From: an uncultured Oscillibacter sp. | GTDB taxonomy: Bacteria; Bacillota; Clostridia; Oscillospirales; Oscillospiraceae | Assembly (NCBI GenBank): GCA_910587705.1 | Contig: CAJUMX010000010.1 | Location: 1-64,000 of the forward strand | Direction of reading: 5' to 3' | DNA: 64,000 nucleotides | Shown: in pieces, positions 31,521 to 39,725 of the stretch | How the letters are laid out: every line of letters begins with the position of its first letter | How positions within the stretch are numbered: the stretch's first letter is position 1 | Program-made: the position numbers and the translations under genes | The notes under the pieces: model-generated | What the model saw: only the letters and a program-made list of their open reading frames with translations | The model's database searches: none | What the model was told of the DNA's origin: nothing

Positions 31521-32120
31521 ATGGAATACTTCCCCCCTCCCCTTGAAAAGCTGGTAGAACAATTCGCCCGTCTCCCGGGCATCGGCGGCAAGTCCGCCCA
31601 GCGGCTTGCCTTCTTCGTCCTGGGGCTTTCTGAGACGGAGGCCCAGTCCTTCGCCGACGCCATCCTGGACGCCAAGCGCAGCATCACCTGCTGTCCCGTG
31701 TGCCAGAACTTCACCAGCGGCGGCCTCTGCCCCATCTGCGCCTCCCCCAAGCGGGACGGGTCCACCGTCTGCGTGGTGGCGGACCCCCGGGACGTGGCCG
31801 CCATCGAGCGCAGCCGGGAGTACGGCGGCCATTACCACGTGCTCCACGGCGTCATCTCCCCCATGAACCGGGTGGGGCCCGACGATTTGGCCATCAAGCC
31901 CCTGCTGGAGCGGGTTTCCAAGGGGGAAATCCAGGAGGTCATCATGGCCACCAACCCCGACACCGAGGGGGAGGCCACCGCCATGTACATCGCTCGGCTC
32001 TTAAAGCCCTTTGGCGTCCGGGTGACACGGCTGGCCTACGGCATCCCCGTGGGGGGGCATTTGGAGTTCGCCGACGAGGCGACGCTGACCCGTGCCCTGG
32101 AGGGGCGGCGGGAGATCTGA
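31521..32120 (+). CDS. recR: Recombination mediator RecR
   Basis: A 199-residue RecF-pathway protein. It has the helix-hairpin-helix (FARLPGIGGKSAQRLA), a Cys4 zinc finger (CCPVCQNFTSGGLCPIC) and a Toprim domain (VCVVADPRDVAAIE, ATNPDTEGEATAMY). It loads RecA at gaps together with RecO. AAAGGAG lies eight bases before ATG 31521. dnaX and the YbaB gene, its usual partners, are not in this window. Confidence 0.95.
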   Translation: MEYFPPPLEKLVEQFARLPGIGGKSAQRLAFFVLGLSETEAQSFADAILDAKRSITCCPVCQNFTSGGLCPICASPKRDGSTVCVVADPRDVAAIERSREYGGHYHVLHGVISPMNRVGPDDLAIKPLLERVSKGEIQEVIMATNPDTEGEATAMYIARLLKPFGVRVTRLAYGIPVGGHLEFADEATLTRALEGRREI

Positions 32121-32121
32121 C

Positions 32122-32150
32122 TTGACAGGGCGGCGGAAGTCTGCTATTAT
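32122..32150 (+). promoter_or_regulatory. Antisense sigma-A promoter (locus B)
   Basis: TTGACA (32122-32127), 17 bases, TATTAT (32145-32150), starting two bases after the recR stop and pointing at the minus-strand toxin-like gene. Confidence 0.8.
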
Positions 32151-32156
32151 GAGGAT

Positions 32157-32245
32157 ACAAGGATGCCGCAGCAATTGCGGCTGGCCCTTGTTGGTTTAGG
32201 GTTTCACAAAAGAAACCGTCACCGGTCGGGGTGGCGGTTTCTGCT
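32157..32245 (+). ncRNA. Putative antisense antitoxin RNA (locus B)
   Basis: Predicted start near 32157. It contains GCGGCTGGCCC (32177-32187) near its 5' end and ends in the hairpin GAAACCGTCACC (32212-32223) with GGTGGCGGTTTC (32230-32241). It overlaps the 3' part of the toxin-like frame, as at loci A and C. Confidence 0.55.
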
Positions 32246-32296
32246 CTTTACAATGATCGTTACCGTGAAGGTCCCGATGTGCAATGTAATTCGCAT
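32219..32296 (-). CDS. Small peptide, putative type I toxin (locus B)
   Basis: A 25-residue peptide, MRITLHIGTFTVTIIVKSR then NRHPDR: amphipathic, beta-prone start and a basic tail. AAAGGAGGTGA lies before ATG 32296, and the ribosome site is locked in a CCTCC-GAAA-GGAGG hairpin (32306-32319). The stop codon lies inside the GAAACCG stem. In the transcript GCGGCTGGCC of the 5' leader (32324-32333) is complementary to GGCCAGCCGC of the 3' end (32177-32187). A convergent consensus promoter gives an antisense RNA. I recall similar MRITxxIGxFTVTI peptides in clostridia but cannot name a family. Confidence 0.6.
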   Translation of the reverse strand: MRITLHIGTFTVTIIVKSRNRHPDR

Positions 32297-32368
32297 GCAG
32301 CCTCACCTCCTTTCGGAGGAATCGGCCAGCCGCCCTTTGAACCTAATTGCTGCGACATCCTTATCGTC

Positions 32369-32397
32369 AGAATACCACAGGGTTTGACAAAAAGCAA
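32369..32397 (-). promoter_or_regulatory. Possible promoter of the locus B toxin-like gene
   Basis: Minus strand TTGCTT (32392-32397), 17 bases, TATTCT (32369-32374). A TTGTCA at 32385-32390 is an alternative -35 with a poorer -10. It overlaps the tail of the upstream terminator. Confidence 0.4.
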
Positions 32398-32422
32398 GGC
32401 CCGGCAGATTGCCGGGCCTTGC
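32394..32422 (-). terminator. Terminator of the SLH glycosidase gene
   Basis: A perfect 13-bp stem, GCAAGGCCCGGCA (32394-32406) with TGCCGGGCCTTGC (32410-32422), followed on the minus strand by five T. Confidence 0.92.
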
Positions 32423-32434
32423 TTATTTCTTTGC

Positions 32435-35400
32435 TTACAGCATGGTGTAGAGAATCTTCGCCATCTGTCCCCGGGTGATGTTGGCCTGGGGACGGAAGGT
32501 GCCGTCGGCGTAGCCGCTGAGAATCCCCTGGGAAACCATGGTGCGGATGTAGAAGGAGGCGTACCCGGGAATCTGGGCCGCGTCGGCGAAGCTCAGCTCC
32601 ACCAGGGCATAGCCCTTCTCCTGGCTCCGGCCGATCATGGCCGCCGCCTGGGCCCGGGTCAGGTTCCCGGAGGGATGGAAGAAGAGCTTCCCGTCCGCCC
32701 CGGCGGTTCCGGTGACGATGCCCTCTTTATACAGCGCCCGGACGGCGGGAAGGGCCTGCTCCGGAATCTGCTCCAGGTCCCCGAAGGGCAAAGCCACCTC
32801 CGCGTACTTCGCCGGGTCCAGCTTCAAGGCGTTGTAGAGCATGACGGAGAAGTCCAGCCGGGTCAGCAGGTCGTCGGGCCGGAAGGTGCCGTCGTCATAG
32901 CCTCCGGAGATGCCGTTGTTGTAGAGGAAGTCGCAGTAGTCCGCGCCCCAGTACTCCGCGGTATCCGTGAAGCGGCGCTCCCCGCCGGAGGCGGAAATTT
33001 CCAGGGAGGTCCGGCCCAGGTTGCCGGAGAAATCCCGGGCGGTGACGGTGAGGCGGCCCAGGTCCCGGCTCTCCCCGGGGAGGGTCGCGGTGAAGCGGCC
33101 GGTGGCGGGGTCATACTCGCCCAGGGGCGCGCCGTTCCAGGCGATGGACACGGCCGCCGCCGGGAGGATGCCGTCCACCGCGTCGCTGACGGAGCCGGAG
33201 ACGGTCCCGGTCTCCTGGTCCAGCTCCGCCGTAATCACCGGCGGGGCGGTATCCACCGTGCTGTCGAAGGTGGCGACGATCTGATCGAGATAGAGGGTTC
33301 CCTTGCCCGTTCCGGTGACTTCCAGGCCCCGGATGGTCATGCCCGCGGGCAGATCGTTGACGGAGACCTGCTTCCAGCCGGAGACGTCCAGAGTGGTCAG
33401 GGGCAGGACCTGGGTCTCCTCCTCGCCGGTGCTGTAGAGCAGGGACAGGGTGTTGCCGGAGCCGTTGCTGTCCACCCAGAGGTTCAGTCCGGTGTAGGGG
33501 GCCTTCACGGCGGCGGGCTGGATTGTAGCGTTCCAGCGGGCCGGGCCGTCGGTGAGGTCGTAGTCCAGCTTGCCGGAGGCCCGGCCGAAGCGGACATAGT
33601 TCCCATCCCGGTTCAGGCTGAAGCTGGCCCGCTCCCCGGTGCCCCGGAAGATGGTGGTCTCACCCTCGAAGTCCTCCAGGGTCTCCAGATGCTGGGTGGC
33701 CACCGTCACGTCGATGCTGGCGCTCTGGGTTCCGGCGGAGACGGTGATCTTCCCCGTCCCCAGGGCCGTGGCCGTGAAGAGGCCCGTTTCGTCCATGGTG
33801 CCGATATCCCCCTCCAGCGCCCAGGTGAAGGCCGCCGGGTCCGCCTTGAGGGGCAGGTGCTTGTAAGCGGCGGAGCCGTGGAGCTGGACGGAGGCGCCGG
33901 GGGAGACGCTAAGCTCCGTAATGATGGCGTCGTCGGCGTTCCGCACGGCTATGCCGTCCGGCGCGGTGATGGCGTGGATCACGGTGGAGCCCTGTCCCCC
34001 GCCGCCCTGGGCGGTGACGGTGATGTCCCCGCCCTCCAGGGGGGTGGTGAGGGTGTTCCCCGACAGGGTTCCGGCGGAGACGGTGAGGTCATAGCGCTCG
34101 TTCATGGGGATGAAATTGGTGTCCACGGCGGCGGCGGAGATCTCCGCGCGGCTGCCCGCCAGGACATAGGCGTTGTCGGCGCTGACGTAGAAGTGGCTCA
34201 GCTGGCCCGTGGGCTGGTTGCTGGCCACCAGGAAAATCTGGTTGGACACGGAGCGCTCCACCCGGTCGGAGGGCTGGTTGATCCGCTCCGCGGCGGTGTC
34301 CGTGGGCTTCGTGACGGCCAGGGTGGTGGACCCGCCGCCGTCCAGCCCCAGGGCCGTGACGCAGCCCAGCTCGATGAGCCGCCGGGCCACCTGCTCCATG
34401 GTGGCGCCAATGGAGTGGCCGGACTTCCGACCGTCGATGGTGTAGAAAATCAGGCTGCCGTCATACCGCTGGCCCACGGCGGTCCGGGGGGCCGCCCCCG
34501 TGGGAAGGCCGGAGGCCACGGCCCCGTTTTCCACCAGGGAGTAAAGGCTTCCGGCGGCGTACTGCACGTCGTTCCAGCCGGGGTCCGCCGGGGTGAGGGT
34601 CAGGGTGAGCACCGTTCCCACCGGGATGGAGCGGAGGGCGTTCAGGGTCTCCTCCCCCGCCTTGGCGTTGGCGCTGAGGACCACGTGGGTGGGGCCCAGG
34701 GGCGTTGGGTCCTTCTCCGTCTCGGCAATGCGCTCCACCAGCAGGGAGGTGGTTCCGCCCAGGGCGAAATTCCCCTCCTGAACGGTGCACACCACGTCCA
34801 CGCCGGGCTGGGTGGAGCCGGTGGTGTGGGAGGCGTTGAAGTCATAGGTGTAGAGGTACACGCCGGATTCCGTCCGGGCCTTGTTGAAGGCGGCGGGCCA
34901 CAGGGTTTTCTCGCTTATCTGGCCGGTCCCGTCGGTGAGGGGGCTTCCCAGCTCGTCATAGAGGGGCTCCCCCGCCTCGTTATAGAGGGGCTCTCCCGTG
35001 CCGTCCTGGGCGGTGTAGCGGACGCTCATGGTGACGGCGGGCTTGCCCAGGATGGCGGTTCCGTCGGAGCGGAAGCCGATGGCGTGATAGCCCCCGTCGC
35101 TGGAGCGCAGCTGCCCCTGGGTGACCACAATGCCGATGGGCAGGCCGTTGTTCACGTTGTAAAAGTCTCCGTTGATGCCCGCCACCACCCGGTGGCCCTG
35201 CTCCTCCAGGGCCTTGGCGGTGTTGGAGACGGAGCTCCGGTCCGTCAGCACGCCGCCGTAGGTGACGATGGGGGTGACGGAGGCGTTGGGGACGTATGTA
35301 ATCAGGTTTTCCGTCCGGTAGTCGGAGCTGACGGAGCTCCAAAAGACGTTGGTGGACAGCTGGGTCTCCCGGTTCAGGAGGGTGTCCGTGGCAATGAGAT

Positions 35401-35503
35401 CGTCCCCCATGGCCTCCGAGGCCTGGGCGGGGGAAATTGCCAGCGCCGCCAGAAGAGACAGGGCCAGCAGCAGGGAAAGCGCTCTGGGAAAGACTTGTTT
35501 CAT
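32435..35503 (-). CDS. SLH-domain phosphodiester glycosidase (NAGPA family) surface protein
   Basis: 1022 residues. A signal peptide (MKQVFPRALSLLLALSLLAA..AQA) is followed, from about 90 to 420, by a phosphodiester glycosidase (NAGPA/DUF2233) domain with VVAGINGDFYN and ALGLDGGGSTTLAV, which in the family cleaves N-acetylglucosamine phosphodiesters. The middle carries Ig-like and bacterial Ig-2-type beta domains and a carbohydrate-binding-like segment. The C-terminal 180 residues hold SLH motifs (ISGGYDDGTFRPDDLLTRLD, ILSGYADGTFRPQANITRGQ) that bind pyruvylated wall polymer. Likely displayed on the cell surface to act on wall or host glycan phosphodiesters. Monocistronic. Confidence 0.9.
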   Translation of the reverse strand: MKQVFPRALSLLLALSLLAALAISPAQASEAMGDDLIATDTLLNRETQLSTNVFWSSVSSDYRTENLITYVPNASVTPIVTYGGVLTDRSSVSNTAKALEEQGHRVVAGINGDFYNVNNGLPIGIVVTQGQLRSSDGGYHAIGFRSDGTAILGKPAVTMSVRYTAQDGTGEPLYNEAGEPLYDELGSPLTDGTGQISEKTLWPAAFNKARTESGVYLYTYDFNASHTTGSTQPGVDVVCTVQEGNFALGGTTSLLVERIAETEKDPTPLGPTHVVLSANAKAGEETLNALRSIPVGTVLTLTLTPADPGWNDVQYAAGSLYSLVENGAVASGLPTGAAPRTAVGQRYDGSLIFYTIDGRKSGHSIGATMEQVARRLIELGCVTALGLDGGGSTTLAVTKPTDTAAERINQPSDRVERSVSNQIFLVASNQPTGQLSHFYVSADNAYVLAGSRAEISAAAVDTNFIPMNERYDLTVSAGTLSGNTLTTPLEGGDITVTAQGGGGQGSTVIHAITAPDGIAVRNADDAIITELSVSPGASVQLHGSAAYKHLPLKADPAAFTWALEGDIGTMDETGLFTATALGTGKITVSAGTQSASIDVTVATQHLETLEDFEGETTIFRGTGERASFSLNRDGNYVRFGRASGKLDYDLTDGPARWNATIQPAAVKAPYTGLNLWVDSNGSGNTLSLLYSTGEEETQVLPLTTLDVSGWKQVSVNDLPAGMTIRGLEVTGTGKGTLYLDQIVATFDSTVDTAPPVITAELDQETGTVSGSVSDAVDGILPAAAVSIAWNGAPLGEYDPATGRFTATLPGESRDLGRLTVTARDFSGNLGRTSLEISASGGERRFTDTAEYWGADYCDFLYNNGISGGYDDGTFRPDDLLTRLDFSVMLYNALKLDPAKYAEVALPFGDLEQIPEQALPAVRALYKEGIVTGTAGADGKLFFHPSGNLTRAQAAAMIGRSQEKGYALVELSFADAAQIPGYASFYIRTMVSQGILSGYADGTFRPQANITRGQMAKILYTML

Positions 35504-35544
35504 AGGGTTCCTCCATACTTGTCCAGGGGTGTCGAACAGCTTTC

Positions 35545-35573
35545 AGCATACCACAAACCGGAAGGAAAGTAAA
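35545..35573 (-). promoter_or_regulatory. Promoter of the SLH glycosidase gene
   Basis: Minus strand TTTACT (35568-35573), 17 bases, TATGCT (35545-35550). Confidence 0.6.
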
Positions 35574-35621
35574 TGACAATCCGTGAACAAAATCCGACGG
35601 TTTCCCCTGGATTTTCCAGGC

Positions 35622-35650
35622 TGGACAAACCGCCCCCGTGGCGTTATGAT
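35622..35650 (+). promoter_or_regulatory. Promoter of the ferredoxin gene
   Basis: TGGACA (35622-35627), 17 bases, TATGAT (35645-35650). Confidence 0.65.
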
Positions 35651-35682
35651 GGAGGCAGAACAAAGCAAGGAGGTCTGCCCCT

Positions 35683-35865
35683 ATGACCGTCACAGTAGAC
35701 GCGAGCCGCTGCATCGCCTGCGGCATGTGCGCCTATGCCGCGCCGGAGGTCTTTCGCATTGTTGGAAGCGCCTCCACCGTCCTCGCCCAGCCGGAGGGGA
35801 AGAGCCCCCGGGTTCGGGACGCCGCCAACGGCTGCCCGGTAAACGCCATCCGGGTGGAGGACTAG
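35683..35865 (+). CDS. Single-cluster [4Fe-4S] ferredoxin
   Basis: A 60-residue electron carrier. RCIACGMCAYAAP supplies three Cys (10, 13, 16) and NGCPVNAI the fourth (51), so it holds one [4Fe-4S] cluster, as in Thermotoga- or Bacillus-type ferredoxins rather than the two-cluster clostridial kind. AAGGAGG precedes ATG 35683. Its stop codon is the first three bases of the 165-bp palindromic element that follows. It could serve the ferredoxin-type thioredoxin reductase at 28.4 kb, but no linkage shows this. Confidence 0.9.
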   Translation: MTVTVDASRCIACGMCAYAAPEVFRIVGSASTVLAQPEGKSPRVRDAANGCPVNAIRVED

Positions 35866-36027
35866 GCCTTGCTTGAAAAAAGGCAAAACGCCGTCTTTAG
35901 GCATCTTTTTCCGCCAGGACTGCGTTGATTTGACTTGAAATCCGTCAGGATTCCTGCGTCAAATCGCCTTGCCTGGCAAAAAAATCTGCCCAAATCCGGC
36001 ATCCCGCCAATTTTCAAACAAGGCCTA
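35863..36027. repeat. 165-bp palindromic element with TAGGCCTTG ends
   Basis: The ends TAGGCCTTGCTTGAAAA and TTTTCAAACAAGGCCTA are inverted copies, and matching continues inward (GGC..GCCG, TTTTGCCAGG, GATTTGAC, AATCC) to a centre at GTCA 35944-35947, so the whole unit can fold into one long hairpin. It is non-coding and abuts the ferredoxin stop. It looks like a MITE or large palindromic intergenic repeat. Confidence 0.75.
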
Positions 36028-36034
36028 AGCGCGG

Positions 36035-36061
36035 AAAAAAGGCCCCCTCGGGGGCCTTTTT
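36035..36061. terminator. Bidirectional terminator
   Basis: GGCCCCC (36041-36047) pairs with GGGGGCC (36050-36056), flanked by A6 and T5. It serves tex on the minus strand. Confidence 0.85.
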
Positions 36062-36065
36062 GCGT

Positions 36066-38228
36066 TTAGTTCGCCTGCTTCATGGAAAGGGAGATCCGCT
36101 TTTTCTTCTCGTCTACCTCCAGCACCTTCACCTTTACCACGTCCCCCACGGACACCACCTCCGAGGGGTGCTTCACCCGGCGGTCCGCCACCTGGGAGAT
36201 GTGGACCAGCCCATCCTGGTGGACGCCGATGTCCACGAAGGCACCAAAGTCAATGACGTTGCGCACCGTCCCCGTCAGCACCATGCCGGGCTTCAAATCC
36301 TTCATCTCCAGCACGTCTGTGCGGAGCACCGGCTTTGGCAGATCGTCCCGGATGTCCCGGCCCGGCTTCATCAGCTCCGCCACCACATCCCGCAAGGTGG
36401 GCACCCCCACTCCCGCGTCCTCCGCGGCCTTTTCCTCGCCGTAGGCGGCCACCTGGGCGGGGAGGTTTTGGAGCTTCCCGGCCTTCACATCCGCCAGGGA
36501 ATGGCCTGTCAGGGCCAGCAGCTTCTCCGCCGCCGGATAGCTCTCCGGGTGGACGGCGGTGTTGTCCAGCACGGAGGCGCTCTCCGGCACCCGGAGGAAG
36601 CCCGCGCACTGCTGGAAGGCCTTGGGCCCCAGCTTGGGGACCTTCAAAATCTGCTTCCGGGCGGTGAAGGGGCCGTTTTCCTCCCGGTAGGCCACGATGT
36701 TTTTCGCCGTGGCCGCCGTCAATCCGGAGACCCGCTGGAGAAGCGAGGGGGAGGCGGTGTTCACGTCCACCCCCACGGCGTTCACGCAGTCCTCCACCAC
36801 GCCGTTCAGGGCCTCGTCCAGCCGCTTGGGGGGACAGTCGTGCTGGTACTGCCCCACGCCGATGGCCTTGGGGTCGATCTTCACCAGCTCCGCCAGGGGG
36901 TCCTGGAGCCGCCGGGCGATGGACACGGCGGAGCGGAGGTTTACGTCGTACTCCGGGAACTCCTCCGCCGCCAATTTGCTGGCGGAGTACACGGAGGCCC
37001 CGGCCTCGGAGACGATCATATAGGAGACCCGGATTCCCTGGTCCCCCAGCTTCCGGATGAGCTCCACCGCCATCTGCTCCGTCTCCCGGCTGGCGGTGCC
37101 GTTGCCGATGGCAATGTGCTCCACGCCGTGCTTTTGAATGAGCCGGGACAGCAGGGCAATGGCCTCGTCCTTCTTCCGCTCGTTGTAGGTGGGATAGACC
37201 ACGGCGGTGTCCAGGGCCTTCCCCGTCCCGTCCACCACCGCCACCTTGCAGCCCATGCGATAGCCCGGGTCCAAGCCCATGGTCACCTTGCCCTTCACCG
37301 GGGGCTGCATCAAAAGGGGCTTCAAATTCAGGGCAAACTGCCCAATGGCCCCCTCGCTGGCCTCCTCCGTCAGGGCGGACCGGGCCTCCCGCTCCAGGGA
37401 GGGGAAGATCAGGCGGTCATAGGCGTCCTCCGCCGCGGCCTTGATAAACTCCATGGCGGGGGTTCCGGGGACCACCACCCGGCGGCGGAGGGTCCGCAGC
37501 GCCAGCTCCCGGTCCAACTGGACGGAAACCCGCAGCTTCTCCTCCTTCTCCCCCCGGTTGATGGCCAGAACCTGATAGCCCTGCATCCGGGCAAGGGGCT
37601 GGGTGAAGTCGTAATAGAGCCGGTAAACCGTGTCCTCCTCCACAGCGGCTTCGCTGTGGAGAGCGCCGTTTTTCGCCAGCAGGGAGCGGAGGACCTTCCG
37701 CAGCTCCGCGTCGTCGCTAAGCAGCTCCGCCACAATGTCAGAGGCTCCCGCCAGGGCGTCCTCCACCGTCTCCACGCCCTTTTCGGGGTCAAGATATTGG
37801 GCCGCCTCCTCCGCCGGGTCCGGGCAGTCCGGCCCCTGGGCGAAGAGGCGCTCCGCCAGGGGCTGGAGGCCCTTCTCCCGGGCGACCGTGGCCCGGGTCC
37901 GGCGCTTTTGCTTATAGGGGCGGTACAGGTCCTCCACCTCCGCCAGGGTGGCGGCGGCGTCGATGGCGTGGGAGAGCTCTTCCGTCAGCTTGCCCTGCTC
38001 TTCAATGGATTTCTTCACGGCCTCCCGCCGCTCCTGGAGGCCCCGGAGGTACTGGAGCCGCTCCTCCAGATTGCGCAGGGTGGTGTCGTCCATGGCTCCG
38101 TGGAGCTCCTTGCGGTAGCGGGCGATGAAGGGGATGGTGTTGCCCTCGTCCAGAAGCTGGACGACGTTGGCGACATACTGCGGGCTCTGGTCCAGCTCCT
38201 GGGCCAGCTGGGTGATGATGGGTTCCAT
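36066..38228 (-). CDS. tex: Tex family transcription accessory / RNA-binding protein
   Basis: 720 residues. An N-terminal helical domain (IARYRKELHGAMDD) is followed by a YqgF/RNase H-like domain (TMGLDPGYRMGCKVAVVDGTG), helix-hairpin-helix repeats (NTASPSLLQRVSGLTAATAKNIV) and a C-terminal S1 domain (GMVLTGTVRNVIDFGAFVDI). This is the standard Tex order and length. Tex binds nucleic acid and affects transcription and virulence factor expression in several bacteria; its precise job is unsettled. It lies 18 bases downstream of the MATE gene, so the two are likely co-transcribed. Confidence 0.93.
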   Translation of the reverse strand: MEPIITQLAQELDQSPQYVANVVQLLDEGNTIPFIARYRKELHGAMDDTTLRNLEERLQYLRGLQERREAVKKSIEEQGKLTEELSHAIDAAATLAEVEDLYRPYKQKRRTRATVAREKGLQPLAERLFAQGPDCPDPAEEAAQYLDPEKGVETVEDALAGASDIVAELLSDDAELRKVLRSLLAKNGALHSEAAVEEDTVYRLYYDFTQPLARMQGYQVLAINRGEKEEKLRVSVQLDRELALRTLRRRVVVPGTPAMEFIKAAAEDAYDRLIFPSLEREARSALTEEASEGAIGQFALNLKPLLMQPPVKGKVTMGLDPGYRMGCKVAVVDGTGKALDTAVVYPTYNERKKDEAIALLSRLIQKHGVEHIAIGNGTASRETEQMAVELIRKLGDQGIRVSYMIVSEAGASVYSASKLAAEEFPEYDVNLRSAVSIARRLQDPLAELVKIDPKAIGVGQYQHDCPPKRLDEALNGVVEDCVNAVGVDVNTASPSLLQRVSGLTAATAKNIVAYREENGPFTARKQILKVPKLGPKAFQQCAGFLRVPESASVLDNTAVHPESYPAAEKLLALTGHSLADVKAGKLQNLPAQVAAYGEEKAAEDAGVGVPTLRDVVAELMKPGRDIRDDLPKPVLRTDVLEMKDLKPGMVLTGTVRNVIDFGAFVDIGVHQDGLVHISQVADRRVKHPSEVVSVGDVVKVKVLEVDEKKKRISLSMKQAN

Positions 38229-38246
38229 AAAACCTCCGTTCTCTGG

Positions 38247-39644
38247 TTATGCGTTTCCAGGGGTACCGATTTTCTCCTCCGCGTCCCGCATGGTCTTGCG
38301 AAGGAAGATTACGCTGAGGGTCAGGGACATCAGCTCCGCGATGGGGAAGGCAAACCACACCAGGTCCAGATTCCCCGTCTGGGCCAGCAGCCACGCCGCC
38401 GGAAGCAGCACCAGCAGCTGGCGGCAGATGGAGACGATCAGACTGTGCACCGGGTTGCCGATGGCCTGGAACATGGACCCGGCGATGATGCAAAAGCCCG
38501 CCAGCAAAAAGGAGACGCTGATGATCCGCAGGGCCACGGTGCCGATGGACAGCATCTCCGCCGAGGGGCTGAAAAAGCCCAGCAGGGTCCCGGGAATCAG
38601 GTTGAAGGCGGAAAAGCCGATGACCATGATGACGGTGGCCGTGGCGGCGGTGAGGCGGAAGGTTTTCTTCACCCGGTTCAGCCGGGCCGCGCCGTAGTTA
38701 TAGGAGATGATGGGCACCATGCCGTTGTTCAGGCCAAAGACCGGCATGAAGATGAAGCTCTGGAGCTTGAAATAGGCCCCGAAAACCGCCGTAGCCGTGT
38801 CGGTGAAGGAAATCAGAATCTTGTTCATGCCGAAGGTCATGATGGACCCGATGGACTGCATGATGATGGAGGGCAGGCCCACCCGGTAGATTTCCCGGGC
38901 CACGGTCCGGTCCGGCCGGATGTCCCGGAGGCGGATATGGATATCCTTGTTGAACCGGAGGTTCATCCAAAGGCCAATGAGGGCGGCGATGATCTGGCCA
39001 AACACCGTGGCGGCGGCGGCTCCGGCCACCTCCATCCGGGGGAAGCCGAAGAGACCGAAAATCAAAATGGGGTCCAGGATGATGTTGATGACCGCGCCGA
39101 TGAGCTGGGTGATCATGGAGTAGACGGTCCGCCCGGTGGACTGGAGCAGCCGCTCAAAGCAGAACTGGCTGAAAATGCCGACGGAGAGCCCCAGGCAGAT
39201 GCGGGCGTAGTCCGTGCCATAATCCACAATGGAGGGGATGTCCGTCTGGGCCAGGAAGAAGGGCCGGGCCAGCAAAAAGCCGCACACGCCAAAGATCACC
39301 GCGCTGAGGAGGAAGAGGAAAATGCCGGTGTTGGCGGCCTGGTCCGCCTGGTCCTGCTTCTTCTCCCCCAGGGAGCGGGAGAGCAGGGCGTTCATGCCCA
39401 CGGCGGTGCCGCCGCCCACGGCGATCATCAGGTTTTGCAGGGGGAAGGCCAGGGAGACGGCGTTCAGCGCGTCCTGGCTGATTCTTGCCACAAACACGCT
39501 GTCCACAATGTTGTAAAGGGCCTGGACCAGCATGGAGATCATCATGGGGACCGCCATGCCCGCCAGAAGGGGGGCGATGGGCATAACGCCCATCTTGTTT
39601 TCCTGCGGCGCGGGGGAAGCTGATTGCGTTTTGTTGTCTTTCAT
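38247..39644 (-). CDS. MATE family efflux transporter
   Basis: A 465-residue carrier of about twelve membrane segments. MAVPMMISMLVQALYNIVDSVFVARIS is the MATE N-lobe motif and FGLNNGMVPIISYNYGAAR that of the C-lobe. It belongs to the DinF/NorM-like clostridial group and is only distantly similar to the exporter at 13.7 kb. AAAGGAC gives a moderate ribosome site. A terminator separates it from prfB upstream. Substrate unknown. Confidence 0.9.
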   Translation of the reverse strand: MKDNKTQSASPAPQENKMGVMPIAPLLAGMAVPMMISMLVQALYNIVDSVFVARISQDALNAVSLAFPLQNLMIAVGGGTAVGMNALLSRSLGEKKQDQADQAANTGIFLFLLSAVIFGVCGFLLARPFFLAQTDIPSIVDYGTDYARICLGLSVGIFSQFCFERLLQSTGRTVYSMITQLIGAVINIILDPILIFGLFGFPRMEVAGAAAATVFGQIIAALIGLWMNLRFNKDIHIRLRDIRPDRTVAREIYRVGLPSIIMQSIGSIMTFGMNKILISFTDTATAVFGAYFKLQSFIFMPVFGLNNGMVPIISYNYGAARLNRVKKTFRLTAATATVIMVIGFSAFNLIPGTLLGFFSPSAEMLSIGTVALRIISVSFLLAGFCIIAGSMFQAIGNPVHSLIVSICRQLLVLLPAAWLLAQTGNLDLVWFAFPIAELMSLTLSVIFLRKTMRDAEEKIGTPGNA

Positions 39645-39680
39645 CGGTAAAGTCCTTTCTGTATACGCGAGGCTTTGCGG

Positions 39681-39713
39681 AAAAAGGACGCGGCTCCATG
39701 GCCGCGCCTTTTT
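39681..39713 (-). terminator. Terminator of prfB
   Basis: Arms AAAAAGGACGCGGC (39681-39694) and GCCGCGCCTTTTT (39701-39713) with one mismatch. A- and T-runs lie on both sides. Confidence 0.8.
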
Positions 39714-39725
39714 GGAAGGCTGGGG

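Noticed and set aside
32231..35572. 1113-residue plus-strand frame opposite the SLH glycosidase
   Set aside because: Shadow frame created by high third-position GC of the minus-strand gene, which has a signal peptide and SLH motifs.
35863..36027. Insertion sequence
   Set aside because: Only 165 bases and no transposase frame; called a palindromic or MITE-like repeat instead.
36060..39623. 1187-residue plus-strand frame over tex and the MATE gene
   Set aside because: It spans two well-supported minus-strand genes and the terminator-free gap between them; composition is that of a shadow.
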